From positions 91,924 through 106,922 of the forward strand of contig DIPO01000018.1 in assembly GCA_002427045.1 (NCBI GenBank): a stretch of 14,999 nucleotides of DNA, in the 5' to 3' direction. The notes below the pieces were generated by a model. It did no database searches, was not told the DNA's origin, and was given only the letters and a program-made list of their open reading frames with translations. How positions within the stretch are numbered: the stretch's first letter is position 1; each line of letters opens with the position of its first letter. The DNA comes from Firmicutes bacterium UBA5486. GTDB taxonomy: Bacteria > Bacillota > UBA4882 > UBA10575. Position numbers and translations under genes: made by a program. Below, one piece after another: positions 1 through 7,673 of this stretch.

Positions 1-1
1 G

Positions 2-1447
2 GCCTTAGCAGGAAAACATACTAATTCTACTATAGAATATTTATCAGAAATTAATGAAAATGTTATGATTGTGGTTTCTCCAGTTTTTAGCGAAGAGATA
101 TCTACCGAAGTACTAGGGACAGTAGGTTTAATTTTAGAAGCAAATCAAATTGGTGAGATCGTCTTAGATGGGATTGACATTGTTGGTAAAACTGCTGATG
201 CTTATTTTATTGATCAAAATCAATACTTGCTTACGGAACCTAGGTTTAATAAGAATTATGAGATTTTAAAAACAAAAATAAATACTAAGGGTGCGGAGCT
301 GCTAACACCTGCTATTCGGAATCATGATACTAATTACTTGGAATTTATGTTACTTGATGATTATCAAGGGAATAAATGCCTGACTTGTCTGAATGTATTT
401 AATTTAGGAGAACACCCTATGGGGTTTATAATGGAGATTGATTATGATGAGGCATATGCTTCGGTTAAAAAGATGCAGTTTTATATGTTAATTGTAATAG
501 GAGGAATCATGGTATTGATTGTGATTATTAGTAATGCTTTTTCTAGAACGGTTAGTTTACCAATTTTTGAGAGTACACAGATGGTAAAACAGGCTTCTGG
601 AGAGATTGCTACTGGTAATCAGGATCTTTCTCAGCGTACCCAAGAACAAGCAGCCACTTTAGAAGAGATTACTTCTACATTAGAAGAGGTTAACTCATCG
701 ATTCAACAGGTTGCTGCTAGTTCTAATCAAGCGGATCAAATTGTTAAAACAACAATGGAAGTAGTAAGAGAAGGTGAAAGTTCAATTCAGGAGACTATGG
801 GTGCTATGGAACAGATTGCAGCTAGTAGTCAACAGATCGCTGAAATTATCAAACTAGTTGATGATATAGCTTTTCAGACTAACCTTTTGGCTTTAAATGC
901 AGCTGTAGAAGCAGCCCGTGCCGGAGAACAGGGTAGAGGGTTTGCTGTAGTAGCAGCGGAAGTTAGAAATCTGGCGGGTCGTGCTGCGGAATCAGCAAAA
1001 GAAATTGAAGATTTAATTAATGAAAGTGTTGACCGGAGTGTTAAAGGTCATGATATGGTTAAGAAATCGGCAGGTATCCTAGATAAGATAGTTGATAATA
1101 CAAAACGTACTTCAGATGTGGTTGTCGAAGTAGCTGCAGCTATGCGAGAACAAACAAGTGCTTCGCAGCAAATTCAGGCTTCTGTCGAACAATTGAATCA
1201 GGTTACCCAACAAAATGCGGCAATGGTAGAGGAAATTACCTCTGCTAGTCAAAACCTAAGTGCTGAAGCAGAAGAAGTACAAAATATGATTGGTCATGTT
1301 AAAAGTAAAAAACGGGGGAAACATTGGAATCGAGAAACTAAAGATTATCGAGCAGCAAAAGATGAGAAAAAAACAACACAAGTTAAATCAGAATTTGCTA
1401 ATACGGTACATCGTGATTTTAAACAGGATAGCCTAGATAAATTTTGA
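2..1447 (+). CDS. Methyl-accepting chemotaxis protein, 5' end outside window
   Basis: Membrane chemoreceptor that passes ligand signals to the CheA/CheW complex. The frame is open from base 2 with no stop before the first ATG at 65, and the upstream residues fit a sensor domain, so the true start lies outside the window. Residues below count from that ATG. Residues 1 to about 135 look like the distal part of an extracellular Cache-like sensor. One membrane helix follows at about 139-159. The cytoplasmic helices start near 178 (EIATGNQDLSQRT). The conserved hairpin tip (DIAFQTNLLALNAAVEAARA, then GEQGRGFAVVAAEVRNLA) sits at about 266-305. The tail after about 415 is basic and hydrophilic, with no NWETF-type CheR/CheB tether. 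Only about 20 residues separate the membrane helix from the first methylation-helix motif, so a full HAMP domain (about 50 residues) appears to be missing. The assignment is certain; the ligand is unknown. Confidence 0.95.
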   Translation, partial: ALAGKHTNSTIEYLSEINENVMIVVSPVFSEEISTEVLGTVGLILEANQIGEIVLDGIDIVGKTADAYFIDQNQYLLTEPRFNKNYEILKTKINTKGAELLTPAIRNHDTNYLEFMLLDDYQGNKCLTCLNVFNLGEHPMGFIMEIDYDEAYASVKKMQFYMLIVIGGIMVLIVIISNAFSRTVSLPIFESTQMVKQASGEIATGNQDLSQRTQEQAATLEEITSTLEEVNSSIQQVAASSNQADQIVKTTMEVVREGESSIQETMGAMEQIAASSQQIAEIIKLVDDIAFQTNLLALNAAVEAARAGEQGRGFAVVAAEVRNLAGRAAESAKEIEDLINESVDRSVKGHDMVKKSAGILDKIVDNTKRTSDVVVEVAAAMREQTSASQQIQASVEQLNQVTQQNAAMVEEITSASQNLSAEAEEVQNMIGHVKSKKRGKHWNRETKDYRAAKDEKKTTQVKSEFANTVHRDFKQDSLDKF

Positions 1448-1592
1448 GGGTTTTCTGATGTTTTTGATTTAAGCAGGTAAGGATAGCTAATTACCGTTGT
1501 TTTGACTTTTTGTTACTAGAACTCGGGTATACTTCATGAATTAACAATAAATGGGTGTGAGATTTGTTTATATCACTTGTAACAAAGATATT

Positions 1593-1644
1593 AGGGAATT
1601 GCATTACTGGCTCGATAATGCTTAAGGTAATTTTGCAATTCCCT
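1593..1644. repeat. Palindromic repeat, AGGGAATTGCA family (perfect arms)
   Basis: AGGGAATTGCA at 1593-1603 is perfectly complementary to TGCAATTCCCT at 1634-1644. An inner stem pairs ATTAC at 1603-1607 with GTAAT at 1627-1631. It lies in the 266-bp gap between the chemoreceptor and cheA. No T-run follows, so it is a poor Rho-independent terminator. The same arm sequence recurs near 5540, 6460 and 14680, which points to a dispersed repeat. Confidence 0.7.
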
Positions 1645-1713
1645 CAAATAAAATAATTTAAAAATAGTAAAAGAAGTATCAAAAATTATTTGGTCGAGTT
1701 TAGGGGGGCTACC

Positions 1714-3699
1714 ATGAATAAATTGAAAGAGGATAGTTATAAAATTGATGCAGAATTGCTTTCTATCTTTATAAATGAAGCAAAAGAGCTGATTGAAAGA
1801 TTAGTCTTTATTTTGCTGCAAATAGAACAGAACCCCGATCGACAAAAAGAATTTATTAATGAAATGTTTAGAATTGCCCATAATATTAAGGGTTCAGCTG
1901 GAATTGTGGGTTTAGTAGAGTTAAAAGATGTTGTGCATGAATTAGAAAATCTATTTTCGATGGTTCGAGATAATAAATACGTTTTAAAAGATAAGGTTAT
2001 AGATTTACTCTTAGAATTTACTGATGATGTAACTGCATTTTTTGAGGGCGATAATAAAAATAACCTTACGCCATATTTGAATAGATGGATTCCTATTTTT
2101 AAAAAATTAAGAGAAGAGAAAGGGAAAGAAAACCAAGATGTAAAAGATAAGCAGTTTAATGTTTTGCCTAAACCAGAATCTAATTCTTTGGTTTTGACTC
2201 AACAGCAAAAAGAAACCGTTGCTTCTTGGCAGAAAGCAGGGAAATCTGTTTACGGAATTAATGTTTTGTTTTCTACAGAAACTGTCTTTCCTGGAGCTTC
2301 GGCCTTGATTTTTTACAATGAATTACAGAATTTTGGTGGTATTCTAGCAAGCAATCCACCAAAAGAAAGATTAGCAGAAGAAGATTTTTTTGAATATAAA
2401 GTTGTTTTACTTTGTGAAAAAAGTTTATCACCTGACGAAATAAAAAAAATTGAATTCTTGTCCCTTGATGCTGTTAAGGTAAACATCCGTAAATGGGTTC
2501 CGCGAGAAGAACAGCATGTTTCTGCTACGGCTGGAACCATCCGGGTGGAGGCTGAGAAAATTGACAAACTAATTAATCAGATGGGTAAGGTATTAACTTT
2601 AAAAACCTCTCTTCTTCATCTTGCGCAAAAAGGTTCATACCAAGAGAAAGCTACTTGGGAACAATTAGGTAAAACATTGCAAGAACTTGATCAGGTCTAT
2701 AATGTATTACAAACAGATATTTTGGAACTCCGGATGGTTCCAATTAAGCAGCTATTTTCGCGTTTCCCTAAAAGTATACGAGATATGGCAAAACGGTGTG
2801 GAAAAAAAGTAGAAGTCCAATTCCATGGTGAAGAAACCGAAATTGATAAACAGATTGTTGAAGAGTTAATTGATCCTTTAACTCATCTTTTTCGAAATGC
2901 TATTGATCATGGTATTGAAAGTATAGAAGAACGGGTAAAGGTAGGAAAAGATCCTAAAGGTAAGATTATTGTTGAAGCACGCCAGGAAGGCGGGTATATT
3001 ATCATTAGGCTTACTGATGATGGACAGGGACTAGATATGGAAAAAATTCGAAAAAAGGCTATTTTAGCTGGAACTATTACGGAACAAGATCAGCTTTCTC
3101 GACAGGAGATTCTTGATCTAATTTTTACACCAGGTTTGTCCACTACAGAAAAGGTTAGTGACCTTTCTGGGCGTGGAGTTGGTCTTGATATAGTTAAAAA
3201 CGCAATACAACGATTACGAGGAAGTATTGAAGTTAATACTGAGCTTGGAAAAAGTACTACTTTTTCCCTGAAAATTCCCCTTACACTAGCAATTATCCAG
3301 TCGTTTATGGTTGAACTAGGTGGGCAGATATTTGGGATTCCTGTTAATGACATTGCCCAGAACATAGTGATTAAAGAGGATGAGATTCATGATGTTAATG
3401 GGAAAAAGGTATATTATCGTTATCCAGAGGTTATTCCTCTAATTGATCTAGGAGAAAAATTTAACTTTGTTTGTGAGAAAAACCCGGAACAGCTACGAAT
3501 AGTAATCATTAACTATGGGCGAAGTCATGTTGGTTTGATTGTTGAAGAATTGCTTGGTTTGGAAGAAGTAATGATTAAACGAGTAAATAAGGCATTGGGG
3601 ACTACACCTGATATTGCTGGGGCGTCACTATTGGGAAGTGGAGATATTGCTCTTATTATAGATACGCAATCTATTGTTGATTCGGTAGTTAGAATATAA
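1714..3699 (+). CDS. cheA: Chemotaxis histidine kinase CheA
   Basis: Autophosphorylating kinase of the chemoreceptor array; donates phosphate to CheY and CheB. I choose ATG 1714 (661 residues) because AGGGGG lies at 1702-1707, seven bases upstream. An in-frame TTG at 1690 would place this site inside the gene. Domains in order: an HPt domain at about 12-115 with phospho-accepting His56 in AHNIKGSAG; a variable P2-like segment at about 150-265; a P3 dimerisation helix pair at about 272-350; an ATP-binding kinase domain with N box around Asn395 (FRNAIDHG), G1 box at 435-440 (DDGQGL) and G2 box at 486-490 (GRGVG); and a CheW-like P5 domain at about 520-661. All expected catalytic motifs are present. 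cheW follows after 95 bp on the same strand, so the two are probably cotranscribed. CheY, CheB and CheR are not in the window. Confidence 0.96.
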   Translation: MNKLKEDSYKIDAELLSIFINEAKELIERLVFILLQIEQNPDRQKEFINEMFRIAHNIKGSAGIVGLVELKDVVHELENLFSMVRDNKYVLKDKVIDLLLEFTDDVTAFFEGDNKNNLTPYLNRWIPIFKKLREEKGKENQDVKDKQFNVLPKPESNSLVLTQQQKETVASWQKAGKSVYGINVLFSTETVFPGASALIFYNELQNFGGILASNPPKERLAEEDFFEYKVVLLCEKSLSPDEIKKIEFLSLDAVKVNIRKWVPREEQHVSATAGTIRVEAEKIDKLINQMGKVLTLKTSLLHLAQKGSYQEKATWEQLGKTLQELDQVYNVLQTDILELRMVPIKQLFSRFPKSIRDMAKRCGKKVEVQFHGEETEIDKQIVEELIDPLTHLFRNAIDHGIESIEERVKVGKDPKGKIIVEARQEGGYIIIRLTDDGQGLDMEKIRKKAILAGTITEQDQLSRQEILDLIFTPGLSTTEKVSDLSGRGVGLDIVKNAIQRLRGSIEVNTELGKSTTFSLKIPLTLAIIQSFMVELGGQIFGIPVNDIAQNIVIKEDEIHDVNGKKVYYRYPEVIPLIDLGEKFNFVCEKNPEQLRIVIINYGRSHVGLIVEELLGLEEVMIKRVNKALGTTPDIAGASLLGSGDIALIIDTQSIVDSVVRI

Positions 3700-3794
3700 A
3701 AAAAGTTATTTCCTTTAACTAGGCTATAGGTGTAATTAATCTTTCTTGGTTAAACAGCTGGTTTATGAAAAATATTTATAAAGGAGGATGAGCA

Positions 3795-4352
3795 ATGGCG
3801 AGGAATGATAGTACTATTGATCTTTTGAATCTTCAGTTTACTGATACTGAAAATGAACAGCAGTATATGATTTTTATGGTTGGAAACGAAGAGTATGGTT
3901 TGGAAGTTCTTAAGGTACAAGAGATTATTCGTTATTTAGTTCCTACGAAGATTCCCCACGCTCCTACATATGTGGAAGGAGTCATTAATTTCCGTGGAGA
4001 AGTGATTCCCGTATTAAATATGCGCAAAAGGCTTGGACTACCGGATAAAGAGGAAAATGAATTTCAAGTTATTATTGTTACAGAAGTCAATGGTAAGATT
4101 ATGGGTTTAACGGTTGATCGTGTTCTTGATATTGCAAATATTCCCGAAGATAAAATACAACCGGCTACAGATTTTAAAACGCAGGAAAAAACTAGATACT
4201 TAAAGGCTATGGGCAAATTAGGTGAGCGGTTGATTCTTTTATTAGAAATGGATAAAATTATGGATCTTAATGATGAAAAACTTGTGGAAGATATGCTCGT
4301 TTCTGAAGAAAAAACGGATGTCATAATATCAGAAGAGCAGAATTCAGGGTAA
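3795..4352 (+). CDS. cheW: Chemotaxis coupling protein CheW
   Basis: Adaptor that links chemoreceptor tips to the P5 domain of CheA in the signalling array. The 185-residue protein has the CheW fold from about residue 22 to 155. Family hallmarks include EEYGLEVLKVQEII, the VEGVINFRGEVIPVLNMR strand-loop-strand, a conserved VDRV motif and the closing LILLLEMDKIM strand. A perfect AAGGAGG (3781-3787) sits eight bases before ATG 3795. The last 25 residues or so are an acidic, probably disordered tail, slightly longer than typical. It lies downstream of cheA and appears to be the last gene of the chemotaxis cluster, because the next gene is an unrelated oxidoreductase after a 119-bp AT-rich gap. 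Confidence 0.95.
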   Translation: MARNDSTIDLLNLQFTDTENEQQYMIFMVGNEEYGLEVLKVQEIIRYLVPTKIPHAPTYVEGVINFRGEVIPVLNMRKRLGLPDKEENEFQVIIVTEVNGKIMGLTVDRVLDIANIPEDKIQPATDFKTQEKTRYLKAMGKLGERLILLLEMDKIMDLNDEKLVEDMLVSEEKTDVIISEEQNSG

Positions 4353-4471
4353 CTAAAACAGAGTTTTTAAGAAATAATTTAAAGCTAATAATAGTAATTT
4401 TGAAGGTATTATTAAAGGAAATTATTTTTATGATAAGTTAACTATTTTTGAAACAAAGAAAGGTGTAACTG

Positions 4472-5419
4472 ATGAAGAAAAATCTATTGGGAAGAACTGG
4501 GATAGAAGTAACAGAACTTTGTTTTGGTGCATTACCAATGGGTCCGCTCCAAAAAAATTTACCGGTGGAGGAATGTGCGGATCTAATAAGTACTGCGCTT
4601 GCAGGAGGAGTTAATTTTATTGATACTGCACAAGGATATAAAACTTATGAGCCAATTCGCTTAGCGATTAAACGAGCTAAAGAACGTCCAATTATTGCTT
4701 CTAAATCACCAGCTAAGTCTTTTGATGAGATGCAAAAAGCTATTGATCAGGCTCTAAACGAGCTGGAACTTGATTATATTGATATATTTCATCTTCATGC
4801 GGCTAGAGCAGGTGTAGATGTTTTTAAAAAAAGAAGAGGCGCTTTAGAATGTTTAGTGGAGAATAAAGAAAAAGGACGGATTAAGGCTGTTGGGATTAGT
4901 ACTCATTCGGCAAAGGTAACTGAATTGGCTTCTGGATTAAAAGAGATCGATGTAGTTTTTCCGATTATTAATAAAAAGGGCCTTGGTATCCTTGATGGAA
5001 ATAGGGAAGATATGGAGAAGGCAATTGCCAAATGTGTTTCTCAAGGTAAAGGGGTATATTTTATGAAGGTTCTGGGGGGCGGGAGTTTAGTAGGTGAATT
5101 TGAAGAAGCTATAGCCTATGGCCGTTCTCTACCAGGGTATTCTTCAATTGCGATTGGTATGGTCAGTCAGGAGGAAGTTGAATTTAACCTGGCTTATTTC
5201 GAAGGGGAAAAGCCAAAGGTTTTTCCTTCAGTTGCAGCAATGGAGAAACGTTTTCTAGTAGTAAAAAGTTTATGTGCAGGTTGCTTTAAGTGTGTTGAAA
5301 CTTGTCCAAATCACGCTATTACCCCCAAAGAAGGGAAGGCATATATTGAAGAAGAAAAATGTCTCACCTGTGGTTATTGTGTGGGAGCCTGTCCGCAGTT
5401 TGCTATTAGATTGATCTAA
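4472..5419 (+). CDS. Aldo/keto reductase with C-terminal 2x[4Fe-4S] ferredoxin domain
   Basis: Cytoplasmic oxidoreductase of the ferredoxin-tailed aldo/keto reductase group common in anaerobes; the physiological substrate of this group is generally not known. The first 260 residues or so form the (beta/alpha)8 barrel. The usual catalytic tetrad can be assigned as Asp51 and Tyr56 (DTAQGY), Lys78 (IIASKSP) and His109 (FHLH). The C-terminal 50 residues carry two complete cluster motifs: CAGCFKCVETCP with Cys268/271/274/278 and CLTCGYCVGACP with Cys297/300/303/307. This tail suggests electron exchange with ferredoxin-like partners as well as, or instead of, simple NADPH turnover. AAAGG precedes the ATG. 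The gene stands alone between cheW and a convergent phosphatase gene, so context gives no functional clue. Confidence 0.9.
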   Translation: MKKNLLGRTGIEVTELCFGALPMGPLQKNLPVEECADLISTALAGGVNFIDTAQGYKTYEPIRLAIKRAKERPIIASKSPAKSFDEMQKAIDQALNELELDYIDIFHLHAARAGVDVFKKRRGALECLVENKEKGRIKAVGISTHSAKVTELASGLKEIDVVFPIINKKGLGILDGNREDMEKAIAKCVSQGKGVYFMKVLGGGSLVGEFEEAIAYGRSLPGYSSIAIGMVSQEEVEFNLAYFEGEKPKVFPSVAAMEKRFLVVKSLCAGCFKCVETCPNHAITPKEGKAYIEEEKCLTCGYCVGACPQFAIRLI

Positions 5420-5496
5420 GTTTTAATAATAAAAATGGAAATTACATTTGTAAGTTGGTTTTAGCGTTTAATTAGCCCAAAAAACCTTTCAAAGCT

Positions 5497-5520
5497 AAGC
5501 GACCGAGGACGAGTTACGAC
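5497..5520 (+). repeat. Short purine-rich dispersed repeat (GCGAC..GACGAG..GTTAC type)
   Basis: The stretch contains GCGACCGAGGACGAGTTAC, downstream of the aldo/keto reductase. Related but degenerate strings occur at 6613-6650 (opposite strand), 6818-6848 and, more distantly, 8703-8744. They lie only between genes. No function is known to me. Confidence 0.45.
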
Positions 5521-5536
5521 AGTTTATTTGCAGTTT

Positions 5537-5552
5537 AAGGAATTGCATAATT
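5537..5552 (+). repeat. Half-site of the GGAATTGCATAA repeat family
   Basis: AAGGAATTGCATAATT matches the left arm of the repeats at 6456 and 14677 and, in part, the perfect palindrome at 1593. No clear right arm is present before 5610, so this is either a solo arm or a decayed copy. Confidence 0.5.
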
Positions 5553-5612
5553 CAATTATTTTTAATTTAACCACAATAACTGAATCCGTGCTTTGTTCAT
5601 TTAATACCAGAA

Positions 5613-5626
5613 GCTTTTTGCGTTGT
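5613..5626 (+). repeat. Solo terminal arm of the GCTTTTTGCGTTGT element
   Basis: GCTTTTTGCGTTGT is identical to the 14-bp terminal inverted repeat of the element at 11444-11546. No partner arm (ACAACGCAAAAAGC) occurs nearby. It lies just outside the stop codon of the minus-strand phosphatase gene. A CCACAATAA string at 5571-5579 resembles one beside the second copy near 14837, so this may be the remnant of a compound element. Confidence 0.5.
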
Positions 5627-5636
5627 GTACTTTTGA

Positions 5637-6431
5637 TCACAGAATAAACTTTTCAATAACGTGAGCTACGCCATTTTCATTATTAGTAAGGGTAATATAA
5701 TCGGCTTTTTCTCTGATTGCTTCTTCCGCATTGGCCATTGCCACTCCAAGACCAGCATATTCAATCATCGAAAGATCATTATAGCCGTCACCTACGGCAA
5801 TGATCTCTTCTTGTTTAATGCCATAATATTCTCCCAGCCTTGCTAAGGCTTTTGCTTTAGAGGCTTTGTGATCAACAAATTCCAGAAAGTATGGTTGGGA
5901 GGTATGAAAATTAATAGTTTTGCTTAAATAATTTCCCGCCTCTTTTTGGAATTTATTAATGGTTTCGACTTGATCATACCATAAGACTTTTGTGACCCCG
6001 CTTTTTATGATCGCATCAAGATCATTAATTGGTAAAGGCTTGGTATTAGATAAAGCTCCATAATCGTAGGCTTTTTGATTCAACCTATTGACATAAAGTT
6101 TATTATTAGCCCAGATACTAATAGTAGTTCCATATTTTGTACCTAGCTCAATTACGGCTCTTGCATCTTCATCAGTCATTTTCAGGTCGTAGAGAATTTC
6201 TCTTGATTTACCCTTTATGATCATAGCTCCGTTATATGTAATAAAGGGTAAATCCAAACCGATTTTTTCTACTAGTGGAACCACACCTTGAATCGGCCTA
6301 CCAGTACAGATCGTAAAGATTAGGCCTTGTTTGACAGCTAGTTTAATAGTTTCGATTGTTTTTGCATCTAGTTTTTTTTCATCATCAAGTAGTGTTCCAT
6401 CGACATCTACTGCCATTAGTTTATATGTCAT
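5637..6431 (-). CDS. Cof-type HAD-superfamily hydrolase (sugar-phosphate phosphatase type)
   Basis: Cytoplasmic Mg-dependent phosphatase of the HAD IIB (Cof) subfamily; members usually act on small phosphorylated sugars or cofactors such as FMN and pyridoxal phosphate, often promiscuously. The 264-residue length is typical. Motif I is DVDGTLLDD with nucleophile Asp9 and acid Asp11. Motif II is the CTGRP threonine. A lysine in KAKALARLGEYYGI fits motif III. Motif IV is GDGYNDLSM with Asp215 and Asp219. A cap domain lies between about 85 and 190. On the minus strand AAGGAG (6441-6446) precedes the ATG at 6431 by nine bases. The gene is transcribed alone, divergent from deoD. The exact substrate cannot be read from the sequence. 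Confidence 0.9.
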   Translation of the reverse strand: MTYKLMAVDVDGTLLDDEKKLDAKTIETIKLAVKQGLIFTICTGRPIQGVVPLVEKIGLDLPFITYNGAMIIKGKSREILYDLKMTDEDARAVIELGTKYGTTISIWANNKLYVNRLNQKAYDYGALSNTKPLPINDLDAIIKSGVTKVLWYDQVETINKFQKEAGNYLSKTINFHTSQPYFLEFVDHKASKAKALARLGEYYGIKQEEIIAVGDGYNDLSMIEYAGLGVAMANAEEAIREKADYITLTNNENGVAHVIEKFIL

Positions 6432-6455
6432 CTTCTAAGTCTCCTTTATTAATAT

Positions 6456-6549
6456 GAGGGAATTGCATAATTACCTAAATTGTGTATTTGGCCACTTGGA
6501 AAAATGTCTTTGGGTATGACATGTGAAATAATTATCATGAAATTTCCTC
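6456..6549. repeat. Imperfect palindromic repeat, GAGGGAATTGCATAA family
   Basis: GAGGGAATTGCATAATTAC at the left end is matched in imperfect inverted form by the right end (AATTATCATGAAATTTCCTC), about 94 bp in total. The left arm is shared with the repeats at 5537 and 14677. It lies directly upstream of the phosphatase ribosome site and so probably forms part of that gene's 5' untranslated region. Confidence 0.55.
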
Positions 6550-6612
6550 AATTAGCTTAAATGTTCTTCTAATGACTTGATTGTAACGTAGGAATCAAAC
6601 AAAAGTCAATAC

Positions 6613-6650
6613 TTTCGTTGCTCGCTGCTCGTCTCTAGTCGCTCGATTGA
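6613..6650 (-). repeat. Short purine-rich dispersed repeat, minus strand
   Basis: Read on the minus strand it contains GAGCGACTAGAGACGAG followed by CAGCGAGCAACGAAAG, resembling the string at 5497-5520. On the plus strand it shares the 10-mer CTAGTCGCTC with 8723-8732. It is noncoding. Confidence 0.4.
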
Positions 6651-6817
6651 GAGTTAGCCTTGGAAGTATTTTTTATAAGAGAAAAGTTCAAGTTTTACAA
6701 GAGAATGTGATTATGAAAAGGAAACTTAAAAGAAACATATTTAAAAGGAGGATTATTCCTCATAGAAAATAGAATTAGTTTAGGAACATTTACTGAGAGA
6801 TGATAATCTCTAATTTG

Positions 6818-6848
6818 AGTGGCGAATGACGAGCTTCGAGTTACAAGT
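6818..6848 (+). repeat. Short purine-rich dispersed repeat upstream of deoD
   Basis: GCGAATGACGAGCTTCGAG followed by TTAC resembles 5497-5520 (GCGAC, GACGAG, GAGTTAC). It ends about 40 bp before the deoD start and would lie in the leader of that gene if transcription starts upstream. Confidence 0.4.
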
Positions 6849-6889
6849 TATGTAATTTTCTCAAAATATCAAGAAAAGGGGTTGAAATA

Positions 6890-7588
6890 ATGAGTATTCA
6901 TATTGGGGCAAAGAGTGGTGAGGTGGCGGAGACTGTTCTTTTACCCGGTGATCCGATGCGGGCGAAATTTATTGCCGAAAGATATCTAGAAGAGACAATA
7001 TGTTACAATCAGGTAAGGGGAATGTATGGCTATACCGGTAACTATAAAGGGAAAAGAGTATCAGTACAAGGATCAGGGATGGGGATGCCTTCACTATCAA
7101 TCTATGCCAATGAACTGATTTGTAGTTATGGGGTGAAGAATCTGATCCGGGTAGGTAGTTGTGGTTCGATGCAACCTGACATTAAGATTAGAGATATTAT
7201 CTTGGCAATGAGTGCTTCGACTAATTCCAATATTAATAATTTACGGTTTCAGGGGATGGATTACGCTCCAACTGCTAGTTTTGATTTGCTGCAAAAAGCC
7301 TATACTGTAGCTTGTGAAAAAGGAATAGAAATTAGGGCAGGAAATATTCTTTCTTCAGATACATTTTATAATGAAGATCCAGAGATCTGGAAGCTATGGG
7401 CTAAATTTGGCGTGTTAGCTGTAGAGATGGAGACGGCAGAATTATATACTTTGGCTGCGAAGTTTAAGGTTAATGCCCTTTCAATTCTAACAGTCAGTGA
7501 TAGCTTAGTTTCGAGAGAAGAAACAACTGCAGCTGAAAGGGAGAAAACTTTTACTGAGATGATGGAAATAGCATTAGAGATTGCGTAA
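6890..7588 (+). CDS. deoD: Purine nucleoside phosphorylase DeoD
   Basis: Cleaves purine (deoxy)ribonucleosides with phosphate to free base and (deoxy)ribose-1-phosphate in nucleoside salvage; the family is a cytoplasmic homohexamer. The 232-residue protein lines up without gaps with Escherichia coli DeoD numbering as I know it. Phosphate-site residues His4, Gly20 (LLPGDPMRAK), Arg24, Arg43 and Arg87 are present, as are the ribose/base-site residues Glu179-Met180-Glu181 (VEMET) and catalytic Asp204 (TVSD). An AAGGGG site precedes ATG 6890. No other deo genes are adjacent and the gene ends at a strong hairpin, so it is probably monocistronic. All key residues are intact, so activity is expected. 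Confidence 0.96.
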   Translation: MSIHIGAKSGEVAETVLLPGDPMRAKFIAERYLEETICYNQVRGMYGYTGNYKGKRVSVQGSGMGMPSLSIYANELICSYGVKNLIRVGSCGSMQPDIKIRDIILAMSASTNSNINNLRFQGMDYAPTASFDLLQKAYTVACEKGIEIRAGNILSSDTFYNEDPEIWKLWAKFGVLAVEMETAELYTLAAKFKVNALSILTVSDSLVSREETTAAEREKTFTEMMEIALEIA

Positions 7589-7611
7589 GTATTTATTGAA
7601 TTAATTTGTTT

Positions 7612-7634
7612 GGGCTACAAAAACTTTGTAGCCC
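7612..7634. terminator. Hairpin terminator between convergent deoD and araC-type genes
   Basis: GGGCTACAAA (7612-7621) and TTTGTAGCCC (7625-7634) form a perfect 10-bp stem with a 3-base AAC loop. It is 24 bp past the deoD stop and 40 bp past the stop of the opposing regulator gene. The U-tract on either side is weak, so this is a probable rather than textbook intrinsic terminator, possibly serving both strands. Confidence 0.65.
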
Positions 7635-7673
7635 TTAACTTATTGCTGATAAAGAAATACCTATTAATGTAGT

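Larger units (their letters stand above)
6432..6889. other. 458-bp divergent intergenic region, repeat-rich
   Basis: Gap between the divergent phosphatase and deoD genes. It holds the degenerate palindrome at 6456-6549, two short purine-rich repeats (6613-6650 and 6818-6848), a small palindrome GAGGATTATTCCTC at 6748-6761 that covers a GGAGG string, and a 6-bp stem-loop at 6796-6811 (AGAGAT/ATCTCT). Promoters for both flanking genes must lie here, but none stands out. No convincing protein-coding gene is seen. Confidence 0.6.

Noticed and set aside
1502..1533. TTGACT and TATACT upstream of cheA as a promoter
   Set aside because: The spacer is 20 bases, too long for a normal sigma-A promoter, and no flagellar sigma motif was recognised either.
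1690..1713. Upstream in-frame TTG start for CheA
   Set aside because: AGGGGG at 1702-1707 is well spaced for ATG 1714, while the TTG has no ribosome site and would add eight residues unlike an HPt start.
4386..4414. TAATAATA/TATTATTA inverted repeat after cheW as a terminator
   Set aside because: The stem is all A/T with no T-run after it, so it is too weak to be called.
6748..6761. GAGGATTATTCCTC palindrome over a GGAGG string as a ribosome-site switch
   Set aside because: No start codon lies at a usable distance downstream; the real deoD ribosome site is at about 6876.
6713..6772. 19-codon highly basic ORF (MKRKLKRNIFKRRIIPHRK) upstream of deoD
   Set aside because: No good ribosome site, and AT-rich DNA gives Lys/Arg-rich short frames by chance. 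Possible as a leader peptide, but there is no positive evidence.
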